Of a stretch of DNA of 64,000 nt, positions 37,772 through 48,183 are shown piece after piece. This DNA is from an uncultured Glaciecola sp. GTDB taxonomy: Bacteria; Pseudomonadota; Gammaproteobacteria; Enterobacterales; Alteromonadaceae. The notes below the pieces were generated by a model. It did no database searches and was not told where the DNA came from. It worked only from the letters and a program-made list of their open reading frames with translations. Position numbers and translations under genes: made by a program. Every line of letters starts with the position of its first letter. Within the stretch, counting starts at the first letter, position 1. The stretch spans positions 62,001-126,000 of the forward strand of contig NZ_CALJHY010000015.1 of assembly GCF_937770335.1 (NCBI RefSeq). Reading direction: 5' to 3'.

Positions 37772-39157
37772 ATGGCATTATGGGGTGGGCGCTTTCAGTC
37801 CGGTAGTAGCGATATGTTCAAGCAAGTGAATGATTCATTGCCGTTCGATTATGTAATGGCAGTTGAAGATATTTGGGGATCCGTCGTGTGGTCTCGTGCG
37901 CTGAAAGAAGCTGGAGTATTAAGCGAAAATGAACAACTTCAGCTTGAGAACTCGCTAAATGCGCTAAAAAAGCAAGCTGAAGAGGGTACTCTTGATTTTG
38001 CTAACTCGCCAGAAGAAGATATTCATAGCTTTGTGGAAGCGACATTAACTGCCCAATTGGGTGACATTGCCAGAAAGTTGCATACCGGGCGCAGTAGAAA
38101 CGATCAAGTAGCTACTGATTTTCGTCTATGGTGTCGTTCTCACTTATCTTCACTCAGAGATGATTGTCTAAATGTGATAGGCGCATTATTAAAAGCAGCA
38201 ACTCGTCACCAAGATGCAATTCTGCCGGGCTATACACATCTGCAACGCGCCCAGCCAGTTTACTTTGCGCATTGGTGTTTAGCTTATGTTGAAATGTTGA
38301 AACGGGATGTTAGCCGAATTGAAGACTTACAAAAGCGTTTAAATCAATGTCCTCTGGGGTCTGGAGCATTAGCAGGAACCACGTTCCCAGTTGATCGCCA
38401 TAAAATTGCAGCGGAATTAGGTTTTGACTCTCCTTGTTTGAATAGTTTAGATGCTGTTTCAGACCGAGATTTTGTGCTTGAACTGCTATTCAATGCCAGC
38501 ACCAGCATGATGCATTTGTCACGTATGGCCGAAGACTTAATTTTTTATAACAGTGGTGAAGCTGGTTTCCTGCAGTTGGGTGATTCAGTTACTTCTGGTT
38601 CATCACTCATGCCACAAAAGAAGAACCCAGATGCGCTTGAGTTGATGCGCGGAAAGTGTGGCCGTGTGTTTGGTAACTTGCAAGGTTTGCTAGTCACGAT
38701 GAAAGGCTTGCCGCTGGCGTACAACAAAGACATGCAAGAGGATAAAGAAGGTGCAATAGACAGTGTCAACCAATGGCATATCTGTTTATGTATTGCAGTT
38801 GAAGTACTGGATACTTTGTCACTAAACGAAGAAAGGTGTCGAGCGGCTGCTCAGCAAGGCTATGCGAACGCAACTGAATTGGCCGATTACTTAGTGGCAA
38901 AAGGTATTCCATTTAGAACTGCCCATGATATTGCTGGACAAGCAGTGGTAATGGCGATCTCAAAAGGCAAAGCACTTGAAGAGTTAAGTATTGCGGAGTT
39001 GAAGACAATAAACGATAAAATTGAAGACGATGTCTACCCTACGCTGGAATTAGAGTCAGTTTTGAATAAACGTAATGTGCTCGGTGGGACTAACAAAGAG
39101 TTAGTTACCAAAGCATTGTATGTCGAACTAGAGAAGCTCGACCAACTTACAGGGTAG
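37772..39157 (+). CDS. argH: Argininosuccinate lyase
   Basis: Cleaves argininosuccinate to arginine and fumarate; aspartase/fumarase superfamily tetramer. 461 residues with ALWGGRF at the N-terminus, [17 protein letters not shown], the catalytic TXLQ-type segment YTHLQRAQP, and the signature [12 protein letters not shown]. The usual C-terminal end is present. It is not fused to an acetyltransferase as in some marine Vibrio and Moritella relatives; a separate full-length argA comes 40 nt later. Confidence 0.97.
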   Translation: MALWGGRFQSGSSDMFKQVNDSLPFDYVMAVEDIWGSVVWSRALKEAGVLSENEQLQLENSLNALKKQAEEGTLDFANSPEEDIHSFVEATLTAQLGDIARKLHTGRSRNDQVATDFRLWCRSHLSSLRDDCLNVIGALLKAATRHQDAILPGYTHLQRAQPVYFAHWCLAYVEMLKRDVSRIEDLQKRLNQCPLGSGALAGTTFPVDRHKIAAELGFDSPCLNSLDAVSDRDFVLELLFNASTSMMHLSRMAEDLIFYNSGEAGFLQLGDSVTSGSSLMPQKKNPDALELMRGKCGRVFGNLQGLLVTMKGLPLAYNKDMQEDKEGAIDSVNQWHICLCIAVEVLDTLSLNEERCRAAAQQGYANATELADYLVAKGIPFRTAHDIAGQAVVMAISKGKALEELSIAELKTINDKIEDDVYPTLELESVLNKRNVLGGTNKELVTKALYVELEKLDQLTG

Positions 39158-39197
39158 CTAATGAGCCTACTTACTGTTGATGTAAAGAGAAATTAAG

Positions 39198-40517
39198 ATG
39201 GCATTGTCCGATACGGAAAGCATTCGTCTATTTAGGAGTTCTGCACCTTATATAAATGCACATCGTGGTAAAACCTTTGTGATCATGTTTGGAGGCGAAG
39301 CTATTGAAGATCCTAATTTCCCTAGGATAATTCAAGATATAGCGCTACTTAATAGCCTTGGTGTGCGGCTTATTCTCGTGCATGGCGCCCGACCGCAAAT
39401 TGATCAGCGCCTTAAACTTCGTCATAAAAAATCGAAGTTTAAGAACAGCGTCAGGATTACAGACAAAGAAAGCTTAGAATGTGTGAAGGACGCTGCAGGC
39501 TCACTGCGCAGCCAAATTGAAGCGTTGCTTACCATGGGTTTACCTAACTCACCTATGCATGGTTCGCAAATTAGAGTCTGCTCGGGTAACTTAGTGGTCG
39601 CTAGACCTTTAGGTGTAAAAGAGGGCGTCGACTTTGAAAATACGGGATTAGTGCGCCGTGTCGATGTGCAAGGTATAAACGATCACCTCTCGGATGGCTC
39701 AATTGTATTGCTGTCGCCGATGGGTTATTCACCTACCGGCGAAATTTTTAATTTATCGCATGAAGATGTCGCTACACAGGCTGCTATCGCGATGAAGGCG
39801 GACAAAATAATTACACTCTCAGAGCGAGACGGTATTTTTGATAAATCAGGGAAATTACTGCGAACCACCGAATTAAATATACTAAAGAAAGAGTTAGCCG
39901 CTGATAATATTGACGCCGAAATAACTTGTTTAACGGCTATGATGTCTTCTGTCGAAGCCGGGGTTACACGAGCGCATTGTGTCAATTATCATACCGATGG
40001 CTCGTTATTAAGAGAGTTATTTACGCGAGATGGTGCTGGCTCGCTGGTGTTACAAAATCACTATGAACAGCTTAGAACGGCGACGATAGACGACGTTGGC
40101 GGTATTTTGAAACTAATCAAACCATTGGAAGAAAGTGGGGCTCTCGTGAAACGTTCACGAGAGCGATTAGAAAATGAGATTGGCTTGTTTACTGTAATTG
40201 TTCGCGATGGAATGATTATCGCCTGTGCTGCTTTATATATGTACAGAAGCGACGCATGTGGAGAGTTAGCCTGCGTCGCTACACATCACGATTATCGGGG
40301 GGGGAACAGAGGCGAGAGACTACTTGATGAAATTCGTAAAAAAGCTATTTTGAGTGGTCTTGAACGTATCTTTGTACTAACAACAGTCACTGGTCATTGG
40401 TTTTTAGAACAAGGCTTTGAAGAAAAAACAATTGAAGCGTTACCATCCTCTAAACAAGAGATGTATAACTTTACACGCAATAGTAAAGTTTTTATGTTGT
40501 CGTTATTTATGAATTAA
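39198..40517 (+). CDS. argA: Amino-acid N-acetyltransferase (N-acetylglutamate synthase)
   Basis: First step of arginine synthesis, normally feedback-inhibited by arginine. 439 residues: an amino-acid-kinase-like domain (about 1-280; FVIMFGGEAI, VHGARPQID, LLSPMGYSPTGE) and a GNAT domain (about 290-439) with YRGGNRGERLLDEI for acetyl-CoA and FVLTTVTGHWFLEQGFEE. A run of eight G residues (40297-40304) encodes part of the acetyl-CoA loop. It is in the argCBFGH cluster, 40 nt after argH, so ArgR control is likely through the shared operator. Confidence 0.95.
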   Translation: MALSDTESIRLFRSSAPYINAHRGKTFVIMFGGEAIEDPNFPRIIQDIALLNSLGVRLILVHGARPQIDQRLKLRHKKSKFKNSVRITDKESLECVKDAAGSLRSQIEALLTMGLPNSPMHGSQIRVCSGNLVVARPLGVKEGVDFENTGLVRRVDVQGINDHLSDGSIVLLSPMGYSPTGEIFNLSHEDVATQAAIAMKADKIITLSERDGIFDKSGKLLRTTELNILKKELAADNIDAEITCLTAMMSSVEAGVTRAHCVNYHTDGSLLRELFTRDGAGSLVLQNHYEQLRTATIDDVGGILKLIKPLEESGALVKRSRERLENEIGLFTVIVRDGMIIACAALYMYRSDACGELACVATHHDYRGGNRGERLLDEIRKKAILSGLERIFVLTTVTGHWFLEQGFEEKTIEALPSSKQEMYNFTRNSKVFMLSLFMN

Positions 40518-40652
40518 CCTTTAATTAGTAAGCCGCCAGCGTCTTAATCATGGTTTACATTCAACGTAAATAAGCGGATAAAGAACCACAAAAAGCGTCA
40601 ACTTAGCTCCTCATTATTGGCTGTAAACAAGGTAAGGCTGATTTTAGACAAA

Positions 40653-40685
40653 AATGCCTGTTTGCGATTAACACAAACAGGCATT
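40653..40685 (-). terminator. Rho-independent terminator of maeA
   Basis: A perfect 12-bp stem AATGCCTGTTTG / CAAACAGGCATT has a 9-nt loop. On the minus strand the stem runs into TTTTTGTC. It lies 24 nt past the maeA stop and between convergent argA and maeA; on the plus strand there is no T-run. Confidence 0.85.
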
Positions 40686-40708
40686 CTATAAATGTAAAAA
40701 CAATTAGA

Positions 40709-42403
40709 TTAGATGCTTACACGTTTATATGGCCGATATTCAGGTTTCCAAAAATTACTTTCAATACGTTCATGTAATAACTCATCCGGAATAGGTAATG
40801 CGAGTCCTTGTTCCATGGCTACTTTTGCTACTGCAAACGCAATTTTACGACTCAGATTTCCGATTTCGGTCAGTGGTGGCAACAACTCACCACTCGGATC
40901 ATTTACCATCGGTGAAGCATCTGCAAGTGCATTGCTTGCTGCCATTAGCATTTCATCACTGATGAGGCGCGCTTTACCAGCAATAACACCCAAACCTATG
41001 CCAGGGAATATATAACTGTTGTTGCACTGAGCAATTGGGTAAATCCTATCTTTATACTCTACAGGCTTAAAAGGACTTCCTGTTGCAATGACTACATTAC
41101 CGTCAGTCCATTCAATGACTTGCTCCGGTCTCGCTTCAACTTGACGAGACGGGTTACTTAGTGGAAAAATGATAGGCTTTTCGCTATTTTGCGCCATCGC
41201 CCTTATTACCTGTTCATTAAACAAACCAGGCTGACCTGAAACACCAATTAACACATCTGGTTTGGCACAGTGAATCACATCTAATAAAGACGCATACTCT
41301 CCACTATAAGACCAATCTTGGAGAGTTTCCTTGGGTTGCTGTAATACTTGCTGAAAATCGCGTAATTCTTGCATTCCTTCTGTCAGCAGGCCAAAACGGT
41401 CAATCATAAACACATGTGTGCGCGCTTCTTTATCGCTCAAACCTTCAAATATCATTTGCTGAATAAGCATTTCAGCAATACCACAGCCTGCAGAACCAGA
41501 GCCAACGAAAGCTATATTCATGTCGGATAACTTAGCACCGCGAACTCGGCAAGCGGCTAAAATAGTGCCCAAAGTCACTGCTGCGGTGCCTTGAATATCG
41601 TCATTGAAGCAGCATATTTCATCGCGATACTTTTGCAATAAAGGCATTGCATTTGGTTGTGCAAAATCTTCAAACTGGATCATGACTTCTGGCCAACGTC
41701 TGCGGGCAGCACAGATAAACATATCTACAAACTCATAGTATTGTTCTTGATTTATTCTTTCATGCCTTGCACCCATGTACATCGGATCATTAAGCAATTT
41801 CTCGTTATTTGTACCTACGTCTAACATTACTGGTAGGGTATATGCTGGACTAATGCCACCGCAAGCGGTGTAGAGTGATAACTTGCCAATTGGAATGCCC
41901 ATGCCTCCGATCCCTTGATCGCCTAAGCCAAGTATACGCTCTCCATCAGTCACCACGATAACCTTCACTTTACGCTTGGTAGCGTTGCGTAAAATATCAT
42001 CCATTAAAAAACGTTCTTCATAACTGATAAATAAGCCACGCGAACTGCGATAGATATCAGAGAAACTCTCACATGCATCACCAACCGTGGGCGTATAAAT
42101 AATGGGCATCATCTCTTCAATGTGCGCTTGTAGAAGCCGGTAAAATAGCGTTTCATTATTGTCTTGAATTGCGCGCAAGTAAATATGCTTATTCAACGGA
42201 TTCTCGAAGCCTTTGTATTGCTTGTAAGCTCTGCTCACTTGCTCTTCAATAGTTTCGTATCGGGGAGGTAGTAACCCAAGTAAATTGAAATTTTTACGTT
42301 CTTTTTCGGTAAATGCACTGCCTTTATTCAATAAAGGCGTTTCCAGTAAAGAAGGTCCTGAATGCGGAATATATAGGTGATTGTGCTGACTCTTGTCGCT
42401 CAT
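40709..42403 (-). CDS. maeA: NAD-dependent malic enzyme
   Basis: Oxidative decarboxylation of malate to pyruvate, linking the citric-acid cycle to gluconeogenesis and anaplerosis. 564 residues, the size of E. coli MaeA. Visible are [44 protein letters not shown] with the malate-binding site, [15 protein letters not shown], the NAD-binding [13 protein letters not shown], and FPLSNPSRQ. It has its own terminator and a 156-nt gap to mrcA upstream. Confidence 0.97.
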   Translation of the reverse strand: MSDKSQHNHLYIPHSGPSLLETPLLNKGSAFTEKERKNFNLLGLLPPRYETIEEQVSRAYKQYKGFENPLNKHIYLRAIQDNNETLFYRLLQAHIEEMMPIIYTPTVGDACESFSDIYRSSRGLFISYEERFLMDDILRNATKRKVKVIVVTDGERILGLGDQGIGGMGIPIGKLSLYTACGGISPAYTLPVMLDVGTNNEKLLNDPMYMGARHERINQEQYYEFVDMFICAARRRWPEVMIQFEDFAQPNAMPLLQKYRDEICCFNDDIQGTAAVTLGTILAACRVRGAKLSDMNIAFVGSGSAGCGIAEMLIQQMIFEGLSDKEARTHVFMIDRFGLLTEGMQELRDFQQVLQQPKETLQDWSYSGEYASLLDVIHCAKPDVLIGVSGQPGLFNEQVIRAMAQNSEKPIIFPLSNPSRQVEARPEQVIEWTDGNVVIATGSPFKPVEYKDRIYPIAQCNNSYIFPGIGLGVIAGKARLISDEMLMAASNALADASPMVNDPSGELLPPLTEIGNLSRKIAFAVAKVAMEQGLALPIPDELLHERIESNFWKPEYRPYKRVSI

Positions 42404-42558
42404 TCGTGAATTCTCTTTTCTGCTTGATGTATCAGTGATTAATTGTTTTACTATTTACTACTTTCGGTCTCTTCATCTTCACCAATAAAATAATGATAAA
42501 GAATCAGACGCCCTAGTATAGGACATTGTTCGGAAAAACCGGTTACAAACCAAAATGA

Positions 42559-45234
42559 CTAAAATATATCGTCTATTTCGGGGAGGGTAGGTTTATCTTC
42601 ATCTATTGGTAATGATAACTCATCATCCACTACATAAGTGGTTGGTTCAGTTCCCACTTTGAAATATTCGAATATTGCAGTAGAGTCTGTTCTGCGCGTT
42701 AATTTGCCTGTTGTGGTGTCAATTCTAACTCGAACAATGCCTTTCGGTATTTGTTTTTGCACTTCAGGCTGGTCTTTAAGCACAACCTCCATAAATCGAA
42801 TCCAAGCCGGTTGAGCCCCTTTGGCACCGTCCTCAACGCCAATTACTGCGTTACCAATCCAATTAAATTTCTCCGGGTTTTTGTTTACTAGATTTTGGTT
42901 TCGTGAGACTCGACCTAATTGACGAGAAGCATCATCAAATCCGACCCACGCTGTAGCGACTAAGTTGCCTGCGAAACCACTAAACCAAGTATCTTTTGAA
43001 TCATTTGTGGTTCCTGTTTTACCGCCAATATCATCGCGTTGCAGCAAATTCTTGGCACGCCAACCAGTACCTAGCCAATAGGTTTTATTATTCCAATTAC
43101 CATTCGCTTTTACAGCTGTGCGCATCATTTCTGTAACCAAAAATGCCGTCTGCGGACTGATAACTTGCTCTGCAGATTGTTTTAATTTGGTCTTTTGACT
43201 GCCACTTTCTATTGCTTGACTAAACTCTGCAGCTAACATGGCTTCAATATCAGACTCATCGACGGACTGCATTGGTTGTTGCACATCAACATCACATGGA
43301 TTGCATGCATAAACAGGTTCAGCTTGCCATATTAACTCACCCAGATCATTCTCGATTCGTTCTATAAAGAAGGGACGCACAGCAAAACCACCATTGGCCA
43401 GAACTGCAATGCCAGACACAACCTCTAAAGGCGTATGCGAACCAGAACCTAATGATAGAGTTTCATCTCGAGGTATGTCGTCTTTGTCAAACCCAAAACG
43501 CGAAATATAATCGACCGTATCATCTAAACCAACACCGCGTAACAGGCGCACCGACACGACGTTTTTTGACATTCCCAACGCAACTCGCAAGCGTATTGGG
43601 CCTTCGTAAACGGCAGGTGAATTTTGTGGCCGCCATGCAACACCAGAAGAGCTATCCCACTGATTAATGGGTGCATCATTAATAATGCTAGCTAATGTGT
43701 AGCCGCTTGCAATGGCACCAGCATAGACAAAGGGCTTTATATTCGAGCCCACTTGACGTTTTGCTTGTGTCGCTCGGTTAAATTGACTTTTATAAAAGCT
43801 GTAACCACCTACCACTGCCTTTACAGCCCCATTATTAGGGTCGAGTGCAACCAAAGCCCCAGCTGCATCAGGAAGTTGTCCGAGTTGCCAAACATCATCT
43901 TGAGGTCGTTTTCGTATATATATCAGCATACCTTCTTGAAGAATATCAGCGGCAAATTCGGGATCGTCACCTTGTGTCTGATCATCGATGTAAGGTCTTG
44001 CCCAATCCAGACCATCCCAAATTAATGAGATCATTCGACCGTCCGCAATAATGACGTCTGCCGTTTTTTCTCGCACCGTCATAACCACAGCGGATCGCAA
44101 TGGTTCTATCTCTTCAACACTATCTAAATATGCGGTCACTTTCTCACTAGACCAAGCATTTTTATTGATAGGGGGTGCAATGTATTCTTGTATAACATTA
44201 CCTTGTTCTGAACCATCAACCGTCACTACGGGTTCAATAGCTTCACGCGGAAGTGGTTCCCAAAGTTGCGCCAAAGGTCCCCTAAATCCATGCCTTTCAT
44301 CGTAATCATGCAGGTTTTGTATAACGGCTTCTTGTGCGGCTTTTTGCATATCATAAGTTGCTGTAGCATAGACATTGAAGCCACTGGTTTCAGCAATTTC
44401 CTTACCATAGACATCAACCATTTCGTTATAGATAAGATCCGCTAAATAAGGAGCATCAAGCGCCAGTTCTGCACCGTGTTTCTTCGCAGTTATCGGTGCT
44501 TGCGATGCTTCATCGAATTGTTGTCGATTAATATAACCTTCGTCTAACATACGCAAAAGAACGATACGCCGGCGCTCTTTTGAGCGCTCAGGTCGGCTTA
44601 TTGGGTTAAGTGTCGATGGTGCTTGTGGCAATCCAGCCAAAGTAGCAAGCTGAGCCAGACTCAATTCATTTAAATTTTTTCCGTAATAAACTTGCGCTGC
44701 TGCACCAAAGCCAAAAGCCCGATGCCCTAGCTCAACTTTGTTAAGATATAGCTCAAGAATTTCGTCTTTGCTTAATTCTTGCTCCATGTGCAACGCAATA
44801 AACAATTCCCTAATTTTACGACTAAATTTCTTTTCTCTAGTCAAAAAGAAACCACGCGCCATTTGCATGGTTAAGGTGCTAGCTCCCTGCCCTCGCTCTC
44901 CAGTTGTAATCAAGTTTAAGAAGGCTCGACCCACACCAATAGGATCTACACCAATATGACTGTAGAAGCGGCTGTCCTCTGTTGCAATTAAAGCCTGTAC
45001 CAAGGTCTCGGGGACTTCATCGAGAGAAACCGGTATCCTTCTTTTAACCCCATATTGAGATATTAATTTGCCGTCTTGGGTAAATACACGCATAGGAGTT
45101 TGTAACTTAACCTCTCTCAAAATTTCCACACTCGGCAGCTCTGGTTTGAGATAAAAATACATACCTATGATGCTAATGACCGCTAGGAAAAAACCTAGAG
45201 TGGTCAGTAAGATGAGTTTCTTTATTAACTTCAC
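42559..45234 (-). CDS. mrcA: Penicillin-binding protein 1A (class A)
   Basis: Bifunctional peptidoglycan glycosyltransferase/transpeptidase anchored by one N-terminal helix (about 5-27). The GT51 domain shows ATEDSRFYSHIGVDPIG with the catalytic glutamate, QGASTLTMQMARGFFLT and KDEILELYLNKVELG. The transpeptidase has the SxxK serine in GSNIKPFVY, SKN in GMSKNVVSVR and KTG in GGKTGTTND. At 891 residues it is about 40 longer than E. coli PBP1a, mostly in the linker between the two domains and the acidic tail. It is divergent from pilM, as mrcA and hofM are in E. coli. Confidence 0.96.
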   Translation of the reverse strand: MKLIKKLILLTTLGFFLAVISIIGMYFYLKPELPSVEILREVKLQTPMRVFTQDGKLISQYGVKRRIPVSLDEVPETLVQALIATEDSRFYSHIGVDPIGVGRAFLNLITTGERGQGASTLTMQMARGFFLTREKKFSRKIRELFIALHMEQELSKDEILELYLNKVELGHRAFGFGAAAQVYYGKNLNELSLAQLATLAGLPQAPSTLNPISRPERSKERRRIVLLRMLDEGYINRQQFDEASQAPITAKKHGAELALDAPYLADLIYNEMVDVYGKEIAETSGFNVYATATYDMQKAAQEAVIQNLHDYDERHGFRGPLAQLWEPLPREAIEPVVTVDGSEQGNVIQEYIAPPINKNAWSSEKVTAYLDSVEEIEPLRSAVVMTVREKTADVIIADGRMISLIWDGLDWARPYIDDQTQGDDPEFAADILQEGMLIYIRKRPQDDVWQLGQLPDAAGALVALDPNNGAVKAVVGGYSFYKSQFNRATQAKRQVGSNIKPFVYAGAIASGYTLASIINDAPINQWDSSSGVAWRPQNSPAVYEGPIRLRVALGMSKNVVSVRLLRGVGLDDTVDYISRFGFDKDDIPRDETLSLGSGSHTPLEVVSGIAVLANGGFAVRPFFIERIENDLGELIWQAEPVYACNPCDVDVQQPMQSVDESDIEAMLAAEFSQAIESGSQKTKLKQSAEQVISPQTAFLVTEMMRTAVKANGNWNNKTYWLGTGWRAKNLLQRDDIGGKTGTTNDSKDTWFSGFAGNLVATAWVGFDDASRQLGRVSRNQNLVNKNPEKFNWIGNAVIGVEDGAKGAQPAWIRFMEVVLKDQPEVQKQIPKGIVRVRIDTTTGKLTRRTDSTAIFEYFKVGTEPTTYVVDDELSLPIDEDKPTLPEIDDIF

Positions 45235-45372
45235 TGTACTGTTTTCACTTTTAATTATTGGGATTAAATACTCAGTTTTTATACCTAGGTGTCGTTAACA
45301 GATCCATACAGTTTAAAAAAATCAGTATTATTTATACCTATGATACTAGAACTATGACAGAGCTACTATTGA

Positions 45373-46437
45373 ATGAAATCGCTTTTTAAGAAAAAAGCCC
45401 AAAGTATAATCGGGTTAGACATAGGAACCAAGTATGTTAAGGCTGTATGCCTAGATGTTAGCGGTTCTGTAGCTAAAGTAAATGCTTTCGCTTGCGAACC
45501 TATCATTGGTGCCGCATTTAATGAGCGTGAAATAAAAGACTTTGACGCTGTTAGCAAAGCATTAGCCAAAATCAAACACAACTTGAAGACCAAAAATAAG
45601 AATGTTGCGATAGCCGTAGCAGGCGCCTCCGTCTTGAGTAAAGTGGTATTCATGGAGCCAAATCAAACTGACTTTGAACTAGAAAGCCAGATTGAAATAG
45701 AAGCTGATAGCTTAATACCCTACCCGTTAGAAGAAGTTTATCTGGACTTTGAAGAATTGGGTGAAAGCAAAGTACACGGCGGAAAAGTAGAAGTTTTACT
45801 AAGTGCCGCCCATAAAGACATGATTGACAGCCGCATCACGTTAGTAAGAGAGGCGCCTTTTGAACCAGTAATAATGGACATCGAAGGATACGCTTTAGGC
45901 AATGCCCTTATCCACTTCGCAACTCACAAAAAAGATAGCCCAACTTGTTGCATCAACGTCGGCGCAAGTTTATTACAAGTGTGTTTCGTGGAAGATGGCG
46001 AAGTTATTTATAGTAAAGAGCACAACTTCGGTATGAATAAATTCATACAAGATTTAGCGGTTATTCACTCGCTAGATATTCAAGAAGTGGAGAATCAAAT
46101 AGCTGACAGTTCAGCGCCTGAGTCTTGGTTTAAAGACACGTTGCCAATGTTTTTATCTGCATTGCAGCAACAAATACAACGTGCTTTGCAAATGTACGCA
46201 TCTACAACACACAAACAACAACCTGAAAAAATCTTAATTTCTGGTGGTGCCGGTTCACTACCGACACTTGTAGAGGAGTTATCAAAAGACCTAGGCATTG
46301 AAGTTGAAGCTTTTAATCCGTTTTTAAATTTAACCATCGGTGAAAACGTTGACGTTGAAAGATTAAACAAATTTGCTGCGCAATTGGCAATTGCAATGGG
46401 CTTAGCAAGTAGGAGTTATTCGCAATGGCACATGTAA
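45373..46437 (+). CDS. pilM: Type IV pilus inner-membrane platform protein PilM
   Basis: Cytosolic actin-like ATPase that binds the N-terminus of PilN to assemble the alignment subcomplex of the pilus. 354 residues with the nucleotide-binding GLDIGTKYVKAVCLD, EIEADSLIPYPLEEV, CINVGASLLQVCFVEDG and ILISGGAGSLP. It begins an operon in which all genes overlap: its 3' end overlaps pilN by 13 nt. It is divergent from mrcA, with a 138-nt shared promoter region. Confidence 0.96.
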   Translation: MKSLFKKKAQSIIGLDIGTKYVKAVCLDVSGSVAKVNAFACEPIIGAAFNEREIKDFDAVSKALAKIKHNLKTKNKNVAIAVAGASVLSKVVFMEPNQTDFELESQIEIEADSLIPYPLEEVYLDFEELGESKVHGGKVEVLLSAAHKDMIDSRITLVREAPFEPVIMDIEGYALGNALIHFATHKKDSPTCCINVGASLLQVCFVEDGEVIYSKEHNFGMNKFIQDLAVIHSLDIQEVENQIADSSAPESWFKDTLPMFLSALQQQIQRALQMYASTTHKQQPEKILISGGAGSLPTLVEELSKDLGIEVEAFNPFLNLTIGENVDVERLNKFAAQLAIAMGLASRSYSQWHM

Positions 46438-47012
46438 ACTTACTACCTTGGCGCGAAGCTCAGCGCCAGCGTCATAAAAAACAGTATATTACTTCACTGG
46501 TTATTATCTCAATTGCAGTACTTGCCGTATTTTGGATATTAGGCGAAGTTATTGAGCAACAAATTCGCAATCAGAATTCAAGAAATAATTACCTAGAACA
46601 GCAAATTGGTGTTCTAGACACACAAATTGAGCGCATTAAAAACATTCGTAGCTCAAAAGCAGAAATAGCGCAACGCATGGCGCTGATTGAGCAGCTGCAA
46701 GTGAGCAAGAATGTATCACCGATTATATTTGACGAGTTAGCACGGATTGTTCCAGCCGGTGTTTCATTTGAGAAAATGTCTCGGAGCGGCAACTTGATAG
46801 AAATTGTGGGAATTAGCGAATCGAACAACCGATTGTCTGCATTCATGCGAAACCTTGAGCAGTCAGATGTATTTACTAACGGCGTATTATCTTCGATTAC
46901 TGCTGATGTGAGCACTTTGAATGCGGTGAGTGACTTTAAATTAACGTTCTCTATTACGCCCAAAGTTGCACCTATTCAAAATGCAGAAGTGCTTAAAAAG
47001 GAGAGTCGATAA
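46425..47012 (+). CDS. pilN: Type IV pilus assembly protein PilN
   Basis: Bitopic inner-membrane protein linking PilM to PilO. The conserved N-terminal cytosolic motif VNLLPWREAQRQRHKKQ binds PilM. One membrane helix (about 21-41) is followed by a coiled coil and a ferredoxin-like periplasmic domain (PIIFDELARIVPAGVSFEKM). 195 residues. It overlaps pilM by 13 nt and pilO by 1 nt (TAATG). Confidence 0.96.
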   Translation: MAHVNLLPWREAQRQRHKKQYITSLVIISIAVLAVFWILGEVIEQQIRNQNSRNNYLEQQIGVLDTQIERIKNIRSSKAEIAQRMALIEQLQVSKNVSPIIFDELARIVPAGVSFEKMSRSGNLIEIVGISESNNRLSAFMRNLEQSDVFTNGVLSSITADVSTLNAVSDFKLTFSITPKVAPIQNAEVLKKESR

Positions 47013-47629
47013 TGGCTTTTGATTTTTCTAAACTAAAGGAAATGAACGACCTTGATTTCGAACAAGTAGCGATTTGGCCAAAGGAAATCAAAACCGTTGT
47101 GGCAATATTTTGTGTGGCTGTTGTCGGTGCTATTTGCTATTACGCTATTGTCAGCAGCAAGTTACCGTTGCTGGATAGTTCGAAAAGTAAAGAAATTTCA
47201 CTTAGAACGACATTTGAATCGAAATATAGGATTGCTGTAAATCTGCAAGCCTATGAAAAGCAGCTGGTAAGAATGAAAAGTGATTTTTCATCGATGCTTA
47301 AAACGTTGCCAACCAGCAATGAAACACCAGGATTGTTGGATGACATTACTTATGTAGGAACCGACGCTGGCCTGTCATTTAAGGTACTTAATTGGCAACA
47401 AGAAAATCCGAAAGAATTTTATACCGAGTTACCTATCCAACTGGAAGTTGCTGGAACTTACCACGAATTTGGCTTATTTACGTCGAACATCGCCAATCTT
47501 CCTAGAATTGTAACATTGCACGACTTTGATATCACAAACAACAAAGGTGTTCTTAGTTTAAAGATGCAAGCAAAAACATACCGTGCTGCGACGACTCAGG
47601 CCGAAACGATTAATAAGGGGCAAAAGTAA
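47012..47629 (+). CDS. pilO: Type IV pilus assembly protein PilO
   Basis: Partner of PilN with the same architecture: a cytosolic N-terminus with DLDFEQVAIWPK, one membrane helix (about 30-51), a coiled coil, and a periplasmic domain with TLPTSNETPGLLDDITYVG and LPIQLEVAGTYHEFGLFTSNIANLPRIVTLHDF, the standard PilO pattern. 205 residues. Its start and end each overlap neighbours by 1 nt, so coordinated stoichiometric synthesis is likely. Confidence 0.96.
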   Translation: MAFDFSKLKEMNDLDFEQVAIWPKEIKTVVAIFCVAVVGAICYYAIVSSKLPLLDSSKSKEISLRTTFESKYRIAVNLQAYEKQLVRMKSDFSSMLKTLPTSNETPGLLDDITYVGTDAGLSFKVLNWQQENPKEFYTELPIQLEVAGTYHEFGLFTSNIANLPRIVTLHDFDITNNKGVLSLKMQAKTYRAATTQAETINKGQK

Positions 47630-48183
47630 TGACAGGAATATTAAGAAAGTATCTTGTGCTTTCGACCTGCGTTGGATTGTCAGCTTGCAGCGCACAAATT
47701 GATGATCTCATTTCCTACACGGATAATGTTAAAGCAAAGACGAATATCAGCATCGAAGATTATCCTGAGTTCAAGCAGTTGCAACCAGTAAATTATACAG
47801 CTAGCGATATGCGCAGCCCATTTCAAAGGTTGCAACAAGGAAATGAAGTAACAAAAAATGTGACTGTTCAAACGGCTAACTGTAGTCAGCCAAACCGACA
47901 GCGCACAAAAGAGAAATTAGAATCATACGGTATCGATGCATTACAGATGGCAGGTGTGTTTAGCACTGGCGGTCACAAGTGGGTTCTTATTAAAGCCAAT
48001 GATGGCAGTTTACACAAGGCGAAACGAGGTCAGTATATCGGCCTATTTTTCGGTAAAATTATTAACGTAACGGATAAAGAAGTGGTTATTGAAGAAATGA
48101 TACCTGACGGTGCAGGTTGTTGGAAAACCAAAACTGCCACATTAACCATGTCATCAGTAGCTGAGGAAAATGATAATGTCTAA
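47629..48183 (+). CDS. pilP: Type IV pilus lipoprotein PilP
   Basis: Lipoprotein joining the PilNO complex to the PilQ secretin. 184 residues with lipobox LSAC (lipidated C20). The DMRSPFQRLQ segment is the usual PilP link region, and the beta-sandwich domain begins near residue 100 (LQMAGVFSTGGHKWVLIKANDGSLHKAKRGQYIG). It starts 1 nt inside the pilO stop and overlaps pilQ by 14 nt. Confidence 0.95.
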   Translation: MTGILRKYLVLSTCVGLSACSAQIDDLISYTDNVKAKTNISIEDYPEFKQLQPVNYTASDMRSPFQRLQQGNEVTKNVTVQTANCSQPNRQRTKEKLESYGIDALQMAGVFSTGGHKWVLIKANDGSLHKAKRGQYIGLFFGKIINVTDKEVVIEEMIPDGAGCWKTKTATLTMSSVAEENDNV

